This document shows, one piece after another, positions 1 through 8,770 of a stretch of DNA of 64,000 nt. The notes under the pieces are model-generated. The model worked only from the letters and a program-made list of their open reading frames with translations. It was not told the DNA's origin and ran no database searches. This DNA comes from Poriferisodalis sp965208555 (lineage in GTDB: Bacteria > Actinomycetota > Acidimicrobiia > Acidimicrobiales > Poriferisodalaceae), in contig NZ_OZ242342.1 of NCBI RefSeq assembly GCF_965208555.1, forward strand, positions 2,294,001 through 2,358,000, given 5' to 3'. The position numbers were made by a program, and so were the translations under genes. The first letter of the stretch is position 1. The number at the start of each line of letters is the position of its first letter.

Positions 1-179
1 GAACCCCGGAACGCTTCCTCGTCAAACGGATCGGTGTGGATGTGCTCGAGGTGATCGGGGATGGTGTCCACCTCGTGGCGCCCCGTGTGCAGGATCGTCA
101 CGGTGTGCCCACGATCCACCAGCCCGTTCACGATGTGAGGCCCAGTCGGCCCCGTCCCTCCAATGACCAGGATGTTCAT
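1..179 (-). CDS. NAD-dependent epimerase/dehydratase family protein (partial)
   Basis: The N-terminal 59 residues of an extended-SDR protein are visible; the rest lies beyond the left edge. The start MNILVIGGTGPTGPHIV has the nucleotide-binding glycine pattern at residues 7, 10 and 13, followed by a second beta-alpha unit (GHTVTILHTGRHE), as in NAD(P)-dependent sugar epimerases/dehydratases. The substrate cannot be told from this fragment. It is divergently transcribed from the CoA transferase gene, with about 150 bases between the two starts. Confidence 0.8.
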   Translation of the reverse strand, partial: MNILVIGGTGPTGPHIVNGLVDRGHTVTILHTGRHEVDTIPDHLEHIHTDPFDEEAFRG

Positions 180-327
180 GGCGTCAGCTTGTCACCGAAG
201 GCACCGCTCGCACCGGGCAGCGGCACACCGAGCCAGCGTCACTACGGCGAAGATCGCCGATGCCCCGGCGAGTAGGTTCGCAACGGTTCTTGCTTGCCTC
301 TTGCTGCGGACGGACGGGAACCTGCAC

Positions 328-1518
328 ATGCCTGACTTGACCGGCCCCGGACCGCTGGACGGCATCCGTGTCGTCGAGATCGCCACGTTCATTGCCGCGC
401 CGGGCGGGTCGCACCTGCTGGCCTCGCAGGGCGCCGAGGTCATCAAGGTGGAAGACACGCAGATCGGCGATCCGTTGCGCATGTTCGGGTCGAGCCGGGG
501 CGGCATGTCGGGCTGGTTCGCCAACATCAACGCCGGCAAGCGCTCGCTCGCCATGGACATTGCCTCGGCACCCGGCAGGGAAGTCATGGCCGACCTGCTC
601 GACACTGCCGACGTGTTCGTGCAGGCGTACCGGCCCGGTGTGGCCGAACGGCTGGGCATCGGCGAGGCCGATGTGCGCAAGCGCAACCCGAAGATCGTCT
701 ACGTGTCGATCAGCGGCTTCGGCCGCGACGGCCCGTATTCGAAGCGGCCTGCTTACGACGCCGTCATCCAGGGCTGGTCCGGCATCGCCGCAGTGCAGGG
801 CGGCGACGGTGAGCCCCAGTTCGTGAAGAGCTTCATCCCCGACAAGGTCACCTCGCTCACCTGGACTCAGGCGGTCTGCGCGGCGCTGTTCGCCCGTGAG
901 CGCACCGGCCGGGGCGAGCATGTGGAGCTGTCGCTGCTGGACTCGGCGGTCAGCTTCATGTGGCCCGACGCGATGATGGACCACACGGTGCTGGCCGACG
1001 ACGCCGACCATCGTCCCAACCTGCTGGCCGATTACCGGCTGCTGGCCTGCCGGGACGGCTATGTGGCCATGATGCCGCTCACCGACGCCCACTGGAAAGG
1101 CGTCGCCGACGCCTTCGGCCGGTCCGACCTGCTTACCGACCCTCGCTTCGCCGAACCGGGACCGCGGGCGGCGCATTTCGGCGACATGATCGACACGCTC
1201 GGCGAGGTGGTGGCCGACGTGGCCCGTGACGATGTGGTCGAACGGCTCATCGCAGCCGACGTGCCGGTGGCACCGGCCCTGCGCCCCGACGAGATCGCCG
1301 CCGACCCGCAGGTGCAGCACTCGGGCGTGGTGCGCGAAGTGGACCACCCCATCGTGGGCCCGATCCGCCAGCACCGCCCCGCAGCGCTGTTCGCGGGCGG
1401 CATGCCCGAGCTGCGCCACGCCGTCGAGCGCGGCGCCGACACCGACCAGATCCTGGCGGAATTGGGCAGGTCGCCCGCCGCCATCGCCGATCTGCGTGCC
1501 GACGGCATCGTGAAGTAG
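328..1518 (+). CDS. CaiB/BaiF family (family III) CoA transferase
   Basis: A 396-residue protein of the usual family III length. These enzymes move CoA between carboxylic acids through an acyl-aspartyl intermediate; the family includes carnitine CoA-transferase and formyl-CoA transferase. The N-terminal part (LDGIRVVEIATFIAAPGGS) is the family's typical opening. D172, in the context FIPDKVTSL before a helix ending ERTGRGEHVELSLLD, sits where the catalytic aspartate lies. I chose ATG 328 because a purine-rich stretch precedes it and homology begins just after; the frame is open further upstream without family similarity. The acyl-CoA dehydrogenase-type gene starts 24 bases downstream, so an operon for activating and oxidising an acid is likely. 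Substrate unknown. Confidence 0.9.
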   Translation: MPDLTGPGPLDGIRVVEIATFIAAPGGSHLLASQGAEVIKVEDTQIGDPLRMFGSSRGGMSGWFANINAGKRSLAMDIASAPGREVMADLLDTADVFVQAYRPGVAERLGIGEADVRKRNPKIVYVSISGFGRDGPYSKRPAYDAVIQGWSGIAAVQGGDGEPQFVKSFIPDKVTSLTWTQAVCAALFARERTGRGEHVELSLLDSAVSFMWPDAMMDHTVLADDADHRPNLLADYRLLACRDGYVAMMPLTDAHWKGVADAFGRSDLLTDPRFAEPGPRAAHFGDMIDTLGEVVADVARDDVVERLIAADVPVAPALRPDEIAADPQVQHSGVVREVDHPIVGPIRQHRPAALFAGGMPELRHAVERGADTDQILAELGRSPAAIADLRADGIVK

Positions 1519-1542
1519 GAATAGCGACGTGGGAAGAGCGAG

Positions 1543-2694
1543 ATGAGTGCAGACCTGCGCATCGACGAGCGCATCGGCTCGGTGCTCGCCGCCGAAGCGG
1601 CCTGGAACGAGGAGCACCGCCACCTCTCCGAACAGTCCCTCTCGGCGCTGCGCGAATCCGGCGCGCTGCGGCTGCTGGTGCCCGAGCGGGTCGGCGGCGA
1701 CGAGCTCACCTTCGCCGACATGGTCGCCAACGTGCGCGAGGCCGCGCTCTACGACGGCGCGGCTGCCTGGGTGCTGATGGTGCTGGTGGGGCACAGCTGG
1801 ATGCTCGGCTCGATGAGCGAGGACCTCCAGGACGAGGTGTACGGGGCCGACCTCGACACGATCGTGCCGGGCTCGCTGGCCCCCGTCGGCTCGGCCACCG
1901 AAACCGACGGCGGCTGGCTCGTCGACGGGCGCTGGCCGTTCACGAGCGGCGCAGTGTGGGGCGACTGGTTCCTGCTGGGCTCCCAGGTGCTCGAACCCGG
2001 GAAACGCCCCCGCCTGATCCACGTCGTCATGCCTCGCGCCGACATCAGCGTCGACGACAACTGGCACGCGATCGGCCTGCGCGGCACCGGCTCGTGCGAT
2101 GTCGTCGCCGAGCAGGCCTTCGTGCCCACCCACCGCATGCTCGACTCGGGCGAGTTGCTGGGTGCCCGCTCGCCGTGGTCAGCCCGCCACCGCACTTCGC
2201 TGTACCACACGCCGGTGCTGCCGGGACTGTCGGTGCATGTCGCCGCGACGGCGCTCGGCCTCGCACGGGCCGGGCTGGACGATGCCGCCGACCGCTTCGG
2301 CGTCCAGGACGATCGCTACATGGGAACCGCCAAAGCCAACCGCCCGGGACTGCACATGCGCCTGGCCGAGGCCAACACCGAGGTGCGAGCCGCCGAGCTG
2401 CTCATCGCCGACACCGTCGAGCTGCTGCGCCAGGCCGCAGAAGGCAACGACTCCAAGGCGCTGCGAGCCCACGCCAAATACCAGGGCACCTACGCCATCG
2501 AGCTGTGCCGCCGGGCACTCGACCAGGTTGCCAACGCCGCCGGCGGCCGGGCGCTCTTCGACGGCAGCCGCCTGCAGCAGGCCTTCCGGGACGTCACGAT
2601 GGCCTCCCAGCACCAGGTCGCCGATCTCGACACGGTTGGCGAGGCCTACGGCCGCACCCGCCTCGGCATGGACCCCGGCCCCCACCCGCTGTAG
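1543..2694 (+). CDS. Acyl-CoA dehydrogenase-fold flavoprotein (monooxygenase-type)
   Basis: A 383-residue protein with the three-part acyl-CoA dehydrogenase layout: an N-terminal helical domain (about 1-110), a beta domain around 115-215 (GGWLVDGRWPFTSGAVWGDW resembles the flavin-binding beta region) and a C-terminal four-helix domain. The sequence resembles the HsaA/DszC-like group D flavin monooxygenases more than true dehydrogenases: I see no clear catalytic glutamate in the usual place, and the C-terminal stretch QVANAAGGRALFDGSRLQQAFRD, given here as two parts (QVANAAGGRALFDGS and RLQQAFRD), is typical of that hydroxylase group. It follows the CoA transferase by 24 bases. A reduced-flavin-dependent hydroxylase acting on the same compound, or on its CoA ester, is the likeliest role; the substrate is unknown. 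Confidence 0.8.
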   Translation: MSADLRIDERIGSVLAAEAAWNEEHRHLSEQSLSALRESGALRLLVPERVGGDELTFADMVANVREAALYDGAAAWVLMVLVGHSWMLGSMSEDLQDEVYGADLDTIVPGSLAPVGSATETDGGWLVDGRWPFTSGAVWGDWFLLGSQVLEPGKRPRLIHVVMPRADISVDDNWHAIGLRGTGSCDVVAEQAFVPTHRMLDSGELLGARSPWSARHRTSLYHTPVLPGLSVHVAATALGLARAGLDDAADRFGVQDDRYMGTAKANRPGLHMRLAEANTEVRAAELLIADTVELLRQAAEGNDSKALRAHAKYQGTYAIELCRRALDQVANAAGGRALFDGSRLQQAFRDVTMASQHQVADLDTVGEAYGRTRLGMDPGPHPL

Positions 2695-2889
2695 CCCGGC
2701 TGCCCAGGCCCATTCGTTCAAGCCCGGCCATTCGTCGCCGGCACGGCGTCAGCTTCCCTGTAATGAATTCGGCGAGCCGGCGATGCGAAATATGTGACCC
2801 TGCACACACCTGAACTACTGAGATACTGGCGGGAGAGCCGGTCCGTGTCAGCGGCGCTCAACAGACGGCGCCGCCGCTCCGGCGAGGAG

Positions 2890-3987
2890 ATGATGATCGT
2901 GAAGGCTCGCTGGGCGAGATGCGTCGCAGGCCTCGCGGCGCTGGTTCTTGTCGCCGCTGCGTGCGGCGGCGGCACCGACGATGACGAGACAGCCGACGAA
3001 GTCGTCACCCAGGCGTCAGTCGCCGTGACTGAAGCGCCGGCAACAACCGCTGCGCCCGCCACCGCGCCGACGACGACGGCTGCGCCCGTCACCGCGCCGA
3101 CGACAACCGCTGCAGCACTTCCGACTGACGCCATGGAACTGCTGCAAGTCGCCTTCGAGAACAGCGCGAGCAGGTCGGTTCGCGGCGACATGCAGATGGA
3201 CATGGGCGAACTGGCCACCGTTGCGATGCACTTCGAGAGCGACGGCGCGCAGAACTTCTCGATGTTCATGAGCTTCGACGAGATGATGGGTGGCGGCGAC
3301 ATCGGAATCGGATTCGAGATCCGGTTCGTCGATGGCGTTCAGTATCTGCAATTCGTGGTGCCCGAGGAGTTGCGTGCGCTGGTCGGCGATGAGCTGCCCG
3401 AGGGGTGGTTCGTCTTCGATGCCGAGACCGCTGCAGCAATGGGGATCGTCTGTCCGTCAGCACTGCCGGGCGATACCCCCGATGATGGTGCGTGTCGCTT
3501 GCCGAACGACAACACGAACCAGATCGAGTTCGTGACCAGTGCCGAGATCTTGGGCTCCGAATCCATCGACGGCGAGTCGATGACTCACATCCGTTACACC
3601 CTCGACGTCGCGTCGATGAGCGAGGGTTACCTCGCGGAGCCTGACGGGGCGGACAGTTCGCTCCCATTCGTCGGAGACGTCCTCCCCGACGAGTTCATCT
3701 ACGACGCCTGGATCGATAGCGCTGGCTTCACGCGTCGCATCAGCGTGGACTTGGGCTCGTTCATGGAGGGTCTCGTCGCCGGTCTCGATGCTGCCGAGAC
3801 CGAGGGTCACGAGGACGAGATAGCGAGCATGCTCGACATCACCAACGTCATCAACTACTACGACTACGGCGCCGACATCACTATCGAGGCGCCGCCCGCA
3901 GATGAGATCATCGGCGATTTTGGCGACCTGATGGGACCCGACATCGGTGAGGCCTCGGCGTCCGCGCCGGGTTACGAGAACTCCTAG
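2890..3987 (+). CDS. Secreted lipoprotein with Ala/Thr/Pro linker
   Basis: The start lies among two adjacent ATGs (2890, 2893) and a GTG (2899); a GAGGAG Shine-Dalgarno stretch at 2884-2889 would suit 2893 or 2899. The N-terminus has a positively charged start, a hydrophobic stretch and a lipobox ending VAAAC, so the mature protein should be lipid-anchored outside the membrane. A low-complexity PATTAAPATAPTTT linker follows, then about 280 residues of beta-rich sequence (repeated strands such as RGDMQMDMGELATVAMHFES). The layout resembles LppX/LprG/LolA-like lipid-binding lipoproteins, but this is a fold-level guess without a diagnostic motif. The C-terminal coding sequence is partly duplicated after the stop codon (see the repeat at 3911-4023). 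Confidence 0.75.
   Translation: MMIVKARWARCVAGLAALVLVAAACGGGTDDDETADEVVTQASVAVTEAPATTAAPATAPTTTAAPVTAPTTTAAALPTDAMELLQVAFENSASRSVRGDMQMDMGELATVAMHFESDGAQNFSMFMSFDEMMGGGDIGIGFEIRFVDGVQYLQFVVPEELRALVGDELPEGWFVFDAETAAAMGIVCPSALPGDTPDDGACRLPNDNTNQIEFVTSAEILGSESIDGESMTHIRYTLDVASMSEGYLAEPDGADSSLPFVGDVLPDEFIYDAWIDSAGFTRRISVDLGSFMEGLVAGLDAAETEGHEDEIASMLDITNVINYYDYGADITIEAPPADEIIGDFGDLMGPDIGEASASAPGYENS
3049..3108 (+). repeat. 30-bp tandem repeat encoding the lipoprotein linker
   Basis: Two adjacent 30-base units (3049-3078 and 3079-3108) differ at only a few bases and encode two copies of a ten-residue unit, AAPATAPTTT and AAPVTAPTTT, in the spacer between the lipobox and the folded domain. Copy-number change here would lengthen or shorten the spacer in steps of ten residues without a frameshift. 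Confidence 0.8.
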
Positions 3988-4023
3988 CTCCGGACTCGTC
4001 GGCGATTTTGGCGACATGATGGG
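3911..4023 (+). repeat. 25-bp direct repeat spanning the lipoprotein stop codon
   Basis: The 25 bases at 3911-3935 recur at 3999-4023 with one mismatch, 88 bases later. The first copy encodes GDFGDLMG near the C-terminus of the lipoprotein. The second lies just past the stop codon and, read in the next frame, gives SGLVGDFGDMMGAGMGVG and then a stop at 4043-4045. This looks like a duplicated or replaced gene end: an older C-terminus left downstream after a frameshift or insertion. Confidence 0.75.
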
Positions 4024-4058
4024 GGCGGGAATGGGAGTCGGCTGACAGGAGAGCAGCG

Positions 4059-4853
4059 ATGTCGTTGGAGCTTGAGACCGTGCGGGTGGACGGCGACGGG
4101 CCGGTGCGCCACTTGGTGCTGAACCGCCCGGAAGTTCACAACGCCGTCAACTCCCAGCTCATCGCCGACGTCCACGCTGCCTGCCTGGCGCTCGATGCCG
4201 ACCCCAGCGTGCGGGTGGTGATCGTGCGTGGTGAGGGGAAGAGCCTCTCCTCGGGTGCTGATCTCAAGCAGAAGCGCGGCACCAGCCTCGACGCGATGCT
4301 CGGCTCCAAGGCAGGTGCCCGCATGTACGACACGCTGATGCATCTCAACGCGGTCACGATCTGCCTCTGCCACGGCTACATGATCGGCGGCGGAGGGGTG
4401 CTGCCGGCCGCGTGCGACTTCCGCATCGGCAGCCCGTCGATGAGCCTGACGCTCAACGAGGTCAGCATCGGCTTCAACCTGACGTGGCACTCGGTACCGG
4501 CGCTGGTGAACCTGGTCGGGCCGCACCGTGCCAAGGAGATGCTGATCTTGGGCCGCACCTACGGCATGGACGAGCTGGACGGGTGGGGCTTCTTCACCGA
4601 GACCGTGTCGAGCGACGACGAGCTGGTGCCGGCGGCCGAGCGTCTGGCCGAGGCCATTGTGAGCCAGCCGCCGGTGCCGGTCACGTCGTCGAAGGCATCG
4701 ATCAACGCGCAGGCCATGCCGCTCGGTCGGGCCATCAACCACCTCGACCACGTCGCCGTCGGCTACATGGGCAAGAGCGAGAGCTCCCGCACAGCCGTGC
4801 GCAGCTACTTCGACCGGGACGATCCGGACGCCCGCACCTGGTCCGACGACTGA
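4059..4853 (+). CDS. Enoyl-CoA hydratase/isomerase (crotonase) family protein
   Basis: A 264-residue single-domain crotonase. The two oxyanion-hole segments are visible (SSGADLK at 64-70 and GYMIGGGG at 106-113), so it should bind an acyl-CoA thioester and stabilise an enolate. Of the two glutamates of classical enoyl-CoA hydratase, the position matching Glu144 is Val114 while the one matching Glu164 is Glu134 (NEVSIG). That pattern fits isomerase-like or other crotonase chemistry better than hydration. It starts after an AGGAGA-type ribosome site and is followed within 10 bases by the cupredoxin-like membrane protein. The true reaction is undetermined. Confidence 0.85.
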   Translation: MSLELETVRVDGDGPVRHLVLNRPEVHNAVNSQLIADVHAACLALDADPSVRVVIVRGEGKSLSSGADLKQKRGTSLDAMLGSKAGARMYDTLMHLNAVTICLCHGYMIGGGGVLPAACDFRIGSPSMSLTLNEVSIGFNLTWHSVPALVNLVGPHRAKEMLILGRTYGMDELDGWGFFTETVSSDDELVPAAERLAEAIVSQPPVPVTSSKASINAQAMPLGRAINHLDHVAVGYMGKSESSRTAVRSYFDRDDPDARTWSDD

Positions 4854-4861
4854 GCGTCACG

Positions 4862-5344
4862 ATGGTTGAGTTCGGCGGCGCTGAGCCCGATGGTGTCGAG
4901 CCCGAAGCTCTTGGGCCCGGCGACCCTTCAGGGGTGGACTCAGGGGCCGACGCCGTTGGACCGCGCCGTCGTGACAGGGGCTGGCCGAACCAGCGAACTC
5001 TGCTTCTGTACCTGGTGGGCGGGCTGCTGATCGCGGCGATCCCCGTTGTGGTGGCGCGTTTCGTCGACCAACCCCCAGGCGACACGTACACCATCGACAT
5101 CCCGCCGGGCACGGCCGCCGCGATTGCAGCCGGCAACGACGTCAATGTCATTCCCGACGAGCTGGACCTCACGCTGCGCGATGTGCTGATCATCGTGAAC
5201 CGTGACTCGGTGGCGCACACCATCGGCCCGTTCGAGATCGGGCCTGGCGAGCAGTCGGAGCACTCCTTCAACGAGGTGGCTGCCATCAGCGCCTACTGCT
5301 CGCTGCACCCCTCCGGCAGCATCAGCATTTCCATCGGCGAGTGA
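4862..5344 (+). CDS. Membrane-anchored cupredoxin-like protein
   Basis: A 160-residue protein: an acidic, proline/glycine-rich cytoplasmic N-terminus of about 45 residues, one transmembrane helix (about 46-66, LLLYLVGGLLIAAIPVVVA), then a roughly 95-residue extracytoplasmic beta domain. VAHTIGPF and SAYCSLHPSG supply His119, Cys146 and His149, the order of three type 1 copper ligands in plastocyanin-like cupredoxins. No methionine follows at the usual fourth-ligand position. I infer a small copper protein or a copper-less cupredoxin fold. The start ATG 4862 directly follows the crotonase stop; the two are probably co-transcribed though unrelated in chemistry. Confidence 0.7.
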   Translation: MVEFGGAEPDGVEPEALGPGDPSGVDSGADAVGPRRRDRGWPNQRTLLLYLVGGLLIAAIPVVVARFVDQPPGDTYTIDIPPGTAAAIAAGNDVNVIPDELDLTLRDVLIIVNRDSVAHTIGPFEIGPGEQSEHSFNEVAAISAYCSLHPSGSISISIGE

Positions 5345-5424
5345 ATCTGGAAGCCTGAGCCGTCGTCGGCCCACCGGAACTCGGAACGGTGAGCACAGAT
5401 GCCGCAGCGGGCGCGCGTGACCTC

Positions 5425-6303
5425 TTACCGCTCCCTGCAAGCCGGCAGGGCCTCGTCCGCGAACTGCGCAACGGCGTCCTCGGGCCGACCCATGCGCAGC
5501 GCCGCCGTGTTGACCAGCAGCCGCCGCACACCGTGATCGCGGTACACCTCAAGTCCTTCGAGACCCTCGCGGTGATAGTTCCAATACGCGGTCAGCGCCA
5601 GTTCAGCCGGATCACGTCCCTGCCGGTCGCATTCGGCATGCATCTCTTCGATCAGGCGCTTGAAGTCGTCGAGATCCTTGTGGATCACGTACCAGCCGTC
5701 GCCCCGCGCCACCAGTCGCCGGATGGCCGGCGGCGTCGTGCCGCCGATCAGCAGCGGCATGCGGGGCCGCTGGGCCGGTGTCGGCAGCATGGAGAAGCCC
5801 GTCCAGTCCACGAACTCGCCCCGGAAGTCGACGTCCTCGCCGGTCCACGCCGCGGTCATGGCGTCGATGTACTCGTCGGCGCGAGCGCCCCGGCGGTCGA
5901 ACGGCACGCCGAGCGCGTCGAATTCCTCCTCCAGCCAGCCCACGCCGACGCCGAGCTCCAGCCGGCCGCCCGACAGGTGGTCCAGCGATGAGGCCTGCTT
6001 GGCGAAGTACAGGGCGTTGGCCTGGGTGACGATGTTGACGCCGGTGCCGAGCCGCAGGTGCTGCGTGGCCCCGGCGACGAAGGTCAGGGCGATGAACGGG
6101 TCGGTGAAGCCTCGGTCCGACGGGATCGCCAGCTTGCCGCTGGGGTGGTATGGGTACCGGCTCTCGTAGTCGTGCGGCACGATCACGTGCTCGAACGTCC
6201 ACACCGACTCGTAGCCCAGCTCCTCGAGCTGCTGGGCGAACGACCGCAGGTACCCGGGGTCGAGGTAGGCGGCCGAGTTGATGGGCGTGATGCCGACGTG
6301 CAT
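5425..6303 (-). CDS. LLM-class F420-dependent oxidoreductase
   Basis: A 292-residue luciferase-like monooxygenase-fold protein. It begins MHVGITPINSAAY; a TTG six codons earlier is possible but weaker. Family marks are ESVWTFEHV, the loop LRLGTGVNIVTQ, SGGRLELGVGVGW and the late LLIGGTTPPAIRR. The compact length and these motifs fit the TIGR03619-like F420-dependent group that is expanded in actinobacteria; they transfer hydride or oxygenate substrates using F420H2 or FMNH2. Substrate unknown. The gene faces the cupredoxin gene tail to tail and is divergent from the MFS carrier, with about 95 bases between starts, so the pair may share control. Confidence 0.88.
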   Translation of the reverse strand: MHVGITPINSAAYLDPGYLRSFAQQLEELGYESVWTFEHVIVPHDYESRYPYHPSGKLAIPSDRGFTDPFIALTFVAGATQHLRLGTGVNIVTQANALYFAKQASSLDHLSGGRLELGVGVGWLEEEFDALGVPFDRRGARADEYIDAMTAAWTGEDVDFRGEFVDWTGFSMLPTPAQRPRMPLLIGGTTPPAIRRLVARGDGWYVIHKDLDDFKRLIEEMHAECDRQGRDPAELALTAYWNYHREGLEGLEVYRDHGVRRLLVNTAALRMGRPEDAVAQFADEALPACRER

Positions 6304-6397
6304 CCGCGGGACTGTACGCAAGACCTGTGACGGGTGCCGGTGACTCGGTGCTCCGCGCAGTCGTGCATGCAGCGATCCGGTGCGCCAAGCTGTTGTG

Positions 6398-7756
6398 ATG
6401 TCGGGGGACGCTGCGTCAACGAGTCCAGTGTTCGCCGTGGAGCGTGCCTCCGTCTACACGCCTGCGTACCGCGAGCGTGTCCAGCGGCGCACGGTCGTGG
6501 TGCTCATCGCCAGCCAGGCCGCCGGCGGCTTCGGCCTGGTGGCCACCTACATCGTGAGCGCGCTGCTGGCAGAGGACATCACCGGCAGCTCCACGCTGGC
6601 AACCATCGCGGCGAGCAGCCTGTCCATCGGCTCGGCGTCGGTCGCCGCCCCGATGTCGAAGCTCATGAACAAGTACGGCCGCCGGTCGGGCCTGCGCTTC
6701 GGCTACCTGGTGGGCGCTGGGGGCGCCACGCTGGCGGTGCTCGGAGCGATCCTGCTCAGCTACCCGCTGTTGTGCCTGGGCGTGTTCGGCGCCGGCGCCG
6801 GCAACGCCGCCAACCTGGCCACCCGCTACGCGGCGTCGGACCTGGCGCAGGAGAACCGCCGAGCCAGCACCATCAGCATGATTGTGTGGGCCACCACCTT
6901 CGGCTCCTACACCGGGTCGGTGGTGTCGGGCTACGCGAGCGAAGTGGGCGTGTCGCTGGGCCTGCCCGACAAGACCGGCTCGTATGTGTTCGCGGGCGTG
7001 ATGTTCCTGCTGGCGGCGGCGATCGTGGAGATCTTCCTGCGGCCCGACCCGCTGCACATGGCCAACGAGATGGCGGCCGAGGGCGTCGCCAACGGGACCC
7101 GCAAGGCCGAGGCGAAGCCGACCGTGCGGGAGGCGATCTCGCTGATCATGCAGCGGAGCGAGGCCCGGCTCGCCGTGTTCGCCATGATCGTCAGCCAGGT
7201 GACGATGGTGGGGGTGATGGCGCTGACCCCGCTGCACATGAACGCGGGCGATCAGTCCCAGAACGTCATCGGCCACATGATGGGCTTCCACATTCTGGGC
7301 ATGTACCTGTTGTCGCCCCTGGTCGGCCGGCTCACCGACACGGTGGGCAAGTACCCGATGCTGTATCTCGCGGGAGGACTCTGCACCTGGGGCGCGTGGT
7401 GGGCGGCAGTGACGCCGCCTGCGGGCGTGCTGGGCGTGTTCATGGGCAACTTCCTCATCGGGCTGGGCTGGTGCTTCGGCGTGGTCGCCGCGTCGAGCCT
7501 GCTGGTGGAGCTGTACCCGATCCATCAGCGGGTGTCGGTGCAGGGCGTGGGCGACTTCGCGATGCTCGGCGCAGGTGCGATGGCGGGGCTGAGTTCGGGT
7601 GCGCTGTATGAGACGTTCCAGTACCGCGGCGTGAATTTCGCGAACGCGCTGTTCGGCGTGGCGCTGATTCTGGCCACGTTCCTCACCTACACCGGCGTGC
7701 GCCGGGCGATGCGACGCCCGGAACATCAGCAGCGAGCGGCAGTCGCCGCTAGCTGA
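6398..7756 (+). CDS. Major facilitator superfamily transporter
   Basis: About 452 residues with roughly twelve hydrophobic helices. The cytoplasmic loop between helices 2 and 3 carries the MFS motif A variant MSKLMNKYGRRSGLRFG, and helices 4-5 have the Gly/Ala-rich AGAGNAANLATRYAASD. A central hydrophilic loop (DPLHMANEMAAEGVANGTRK) separates the two six-helix halves. Such proteins move small molecules by proton-coupled symport or antiport. It most resembles drug or metabolite exporters, but the substrate cannot be read from sequence. ATG 6398 is chosen; in-frame GTGs lie at 6380 and 6395, with no strong ribosome site for any. Confidence 0.85.
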   Translation: MSGDAASTSPVFAVERASVYTPAYRERVQRRTVVVLIASQAAGGFGLVATYIVSALLAEDITGSSTLATIAASSLSIGSASVAAPMSKLMNKYGRRSGLRFGYLVGAGGATLAVLGAILLSYPLLCLGVFGAGAGNAANLATRYAASDLAQENRRASTISMIVWATTFGSYTGSVVSGYASEVGVSLGLPDKTGSYVFAGVMFLLAAAIVEIFLRPDPLHMANEMAAEGVANGTRKAEAKPTVREAISLIMQRSEARLAVFAMIVSQVTMVGVMALTPLHMNAGDQSQNVIGHMMGFHILGMYLLSPLVGRLTDTVGKYPMLYLAGGLCTWGAWWAAVTPPAGVLGVFMGNFLIGLGWCFGVVAASSLLVELYPIHQRVSVQGVGDFAMLGAGAMAGLSSGALYETFQYRGVNFANALFGVALILATFLTYTGVRRAMRRPEHQQRAAVAAS

Positions 7757-7856
7757 CCAGCAGCGCCCGCCCAGGCACATCGCTCGGGCCGCGGCTCCGT
7801 GCTTGCCGCTCTGGCTCGCTTCGCTCGCGGGCCGCTCGGACCTGAGGCCCGGCCTG

Positions 7857-8681
7857 CTACGGCGCAGTGAAGCTGTAGTCGTGCTGGTTGTTGACCGTGA
7901 CGTGGAGGGACTCGCCGCTGGCGATCTCGCCGAGGTGAACGATGGCGTCGAGCTCGAGGTCACGGTCTGAGCAGTCCTGCGCCCACGGCAGCGGTGCAGG
8001 CACGAAGGCGGTCACCGTGACGTCGTAGCGGTTGCCGTCGCGGGTGACGTCTTCCCGGCCGATGTGGTAGCAGCCGTCTTCGCGTGAGATGGCGAAGTTG
8101 ATCCTCAGGTAGCCGTCGCTGCCAGAGCTGGTTGTGCCCTCCCAGAGCATCTCCGCGCTGGTGACGTGCACCGGCGCCTCGACTCGCTCGGGGTCGGTGG
8201 GGCTCCAGCCTTCGGGTGCCAGCTCGGGCGGCGGTTCCACCATCACCAGTGTCATGTCGACGCGGCGGGGGTTGCCGCGGGTGATGACGTCGTACGCGGT
8301 GTCGTTGGTGAAGGCCATGCGACCGTCGCCCTCGGTGATGACCGCCGAGACGGAGTACGTGTTGCGGTCGTCGATCTCGTCGCTGGCGTAGCGCAGGTCG
8401 AAGTCGATCGGCACCTGTCCGGGATTGCTGATGACCTGCTCGGTGATGAGCACCGCTGCAGCGTCGGCGTAGCTGGTGTCGCGTAGCTGGACGGTCACGA
8501 CCGCGCCGGGCGACAGCGCGATGCGCTCTCGGTAGGTGATGGTGCCTCTTACCGACGCGTCGGCACCTACTGGCTCGATGACCGACTCCGTAGTGGTGTC
8601 GTAGGGCGCGCACGCCGCCGCAACGAGCGCGAGCGCGGATGTCACGCCGACGGTCGCCACCGCTCGTCGAATCCTGTTCAT
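7857..8681 (-). CDS. YbaY/YscW-like lipoprotein
   Basis: A 274-residue lipoprotein starting MNRIRRAVATVGVTSAL with a lipobox ending VAAAC. The following domain (VRGTITYRERIALSPGAVVT, QVPIDFDLRY) matches the YbaY/YscW (lipochaperone-like) beta-sandwich family, in which lipoproteins have TVTYRxRIxLPxxAxLxV-like strands. The C-terminal 120 residues form a second, less recognisable beta domain containing two cysteines. Function is unknown; such proteins are usually envelope components. It lies directly downstream of the racemase-fold gene on the same strand, 89 bases away, and meets the MFS carrier gene tail to tail. Confidence 0.7.
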   Translation of the reverse strand: MNRIRRAVATVGVTSALALVAAACAPYDTTTESVIEPVGADASVRGTITYRERIALSPGAVVTVQLRDTSYADAAAVLITEQVISNPGQVPIDFDLRYASDEIDDRNTYSVSAVITEGDGRMAFTNDTAYDVITRGNPRRVDMTLVMVEPPPELAPEGWSPTDPERVEAPVHVTSAEMLWEGTTSSGSDGYLRINFAISREDGCYHIGREDVTRDGNRYDVTVTAFVPAPLPWAQDCSDRDLELDAIVHLGEIASGESLHVTVNNQHDYSFTAP

Positions 8682-8770
8682 CGGTCGCCCTTCGTGGGCA
8701 CCGCGACGCGCGGTACCGGTCGCTGCTTCATCTATTCCAACGCACCGGCACTGTCCTCGGTTCCGTCGCA

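Noticed and set aside
184..2133. A 649-codon frame on the minus strand opposite the CoA transferase and acyl-CoA dehydrogenase genes
   Set aside because: It is compositionally odd (His/Val/Arg/Gly-rich), has no family motif, and lies opposite two clear genes; long antisense frames are expected in GC-rich DNA.
3049..3108. Possible start of a CRISPR or other regulatory repeat array
   Set aside because: Only two adjacent coding units with no spacers; it encodes a lipoprotein linker.
7757..7856. Terminator hairpin between the MFS gene and the YbaY-like gene
   Set aside because: The GC-rich stretch has direct repeats (GCTCGC) but no convincing long stem.
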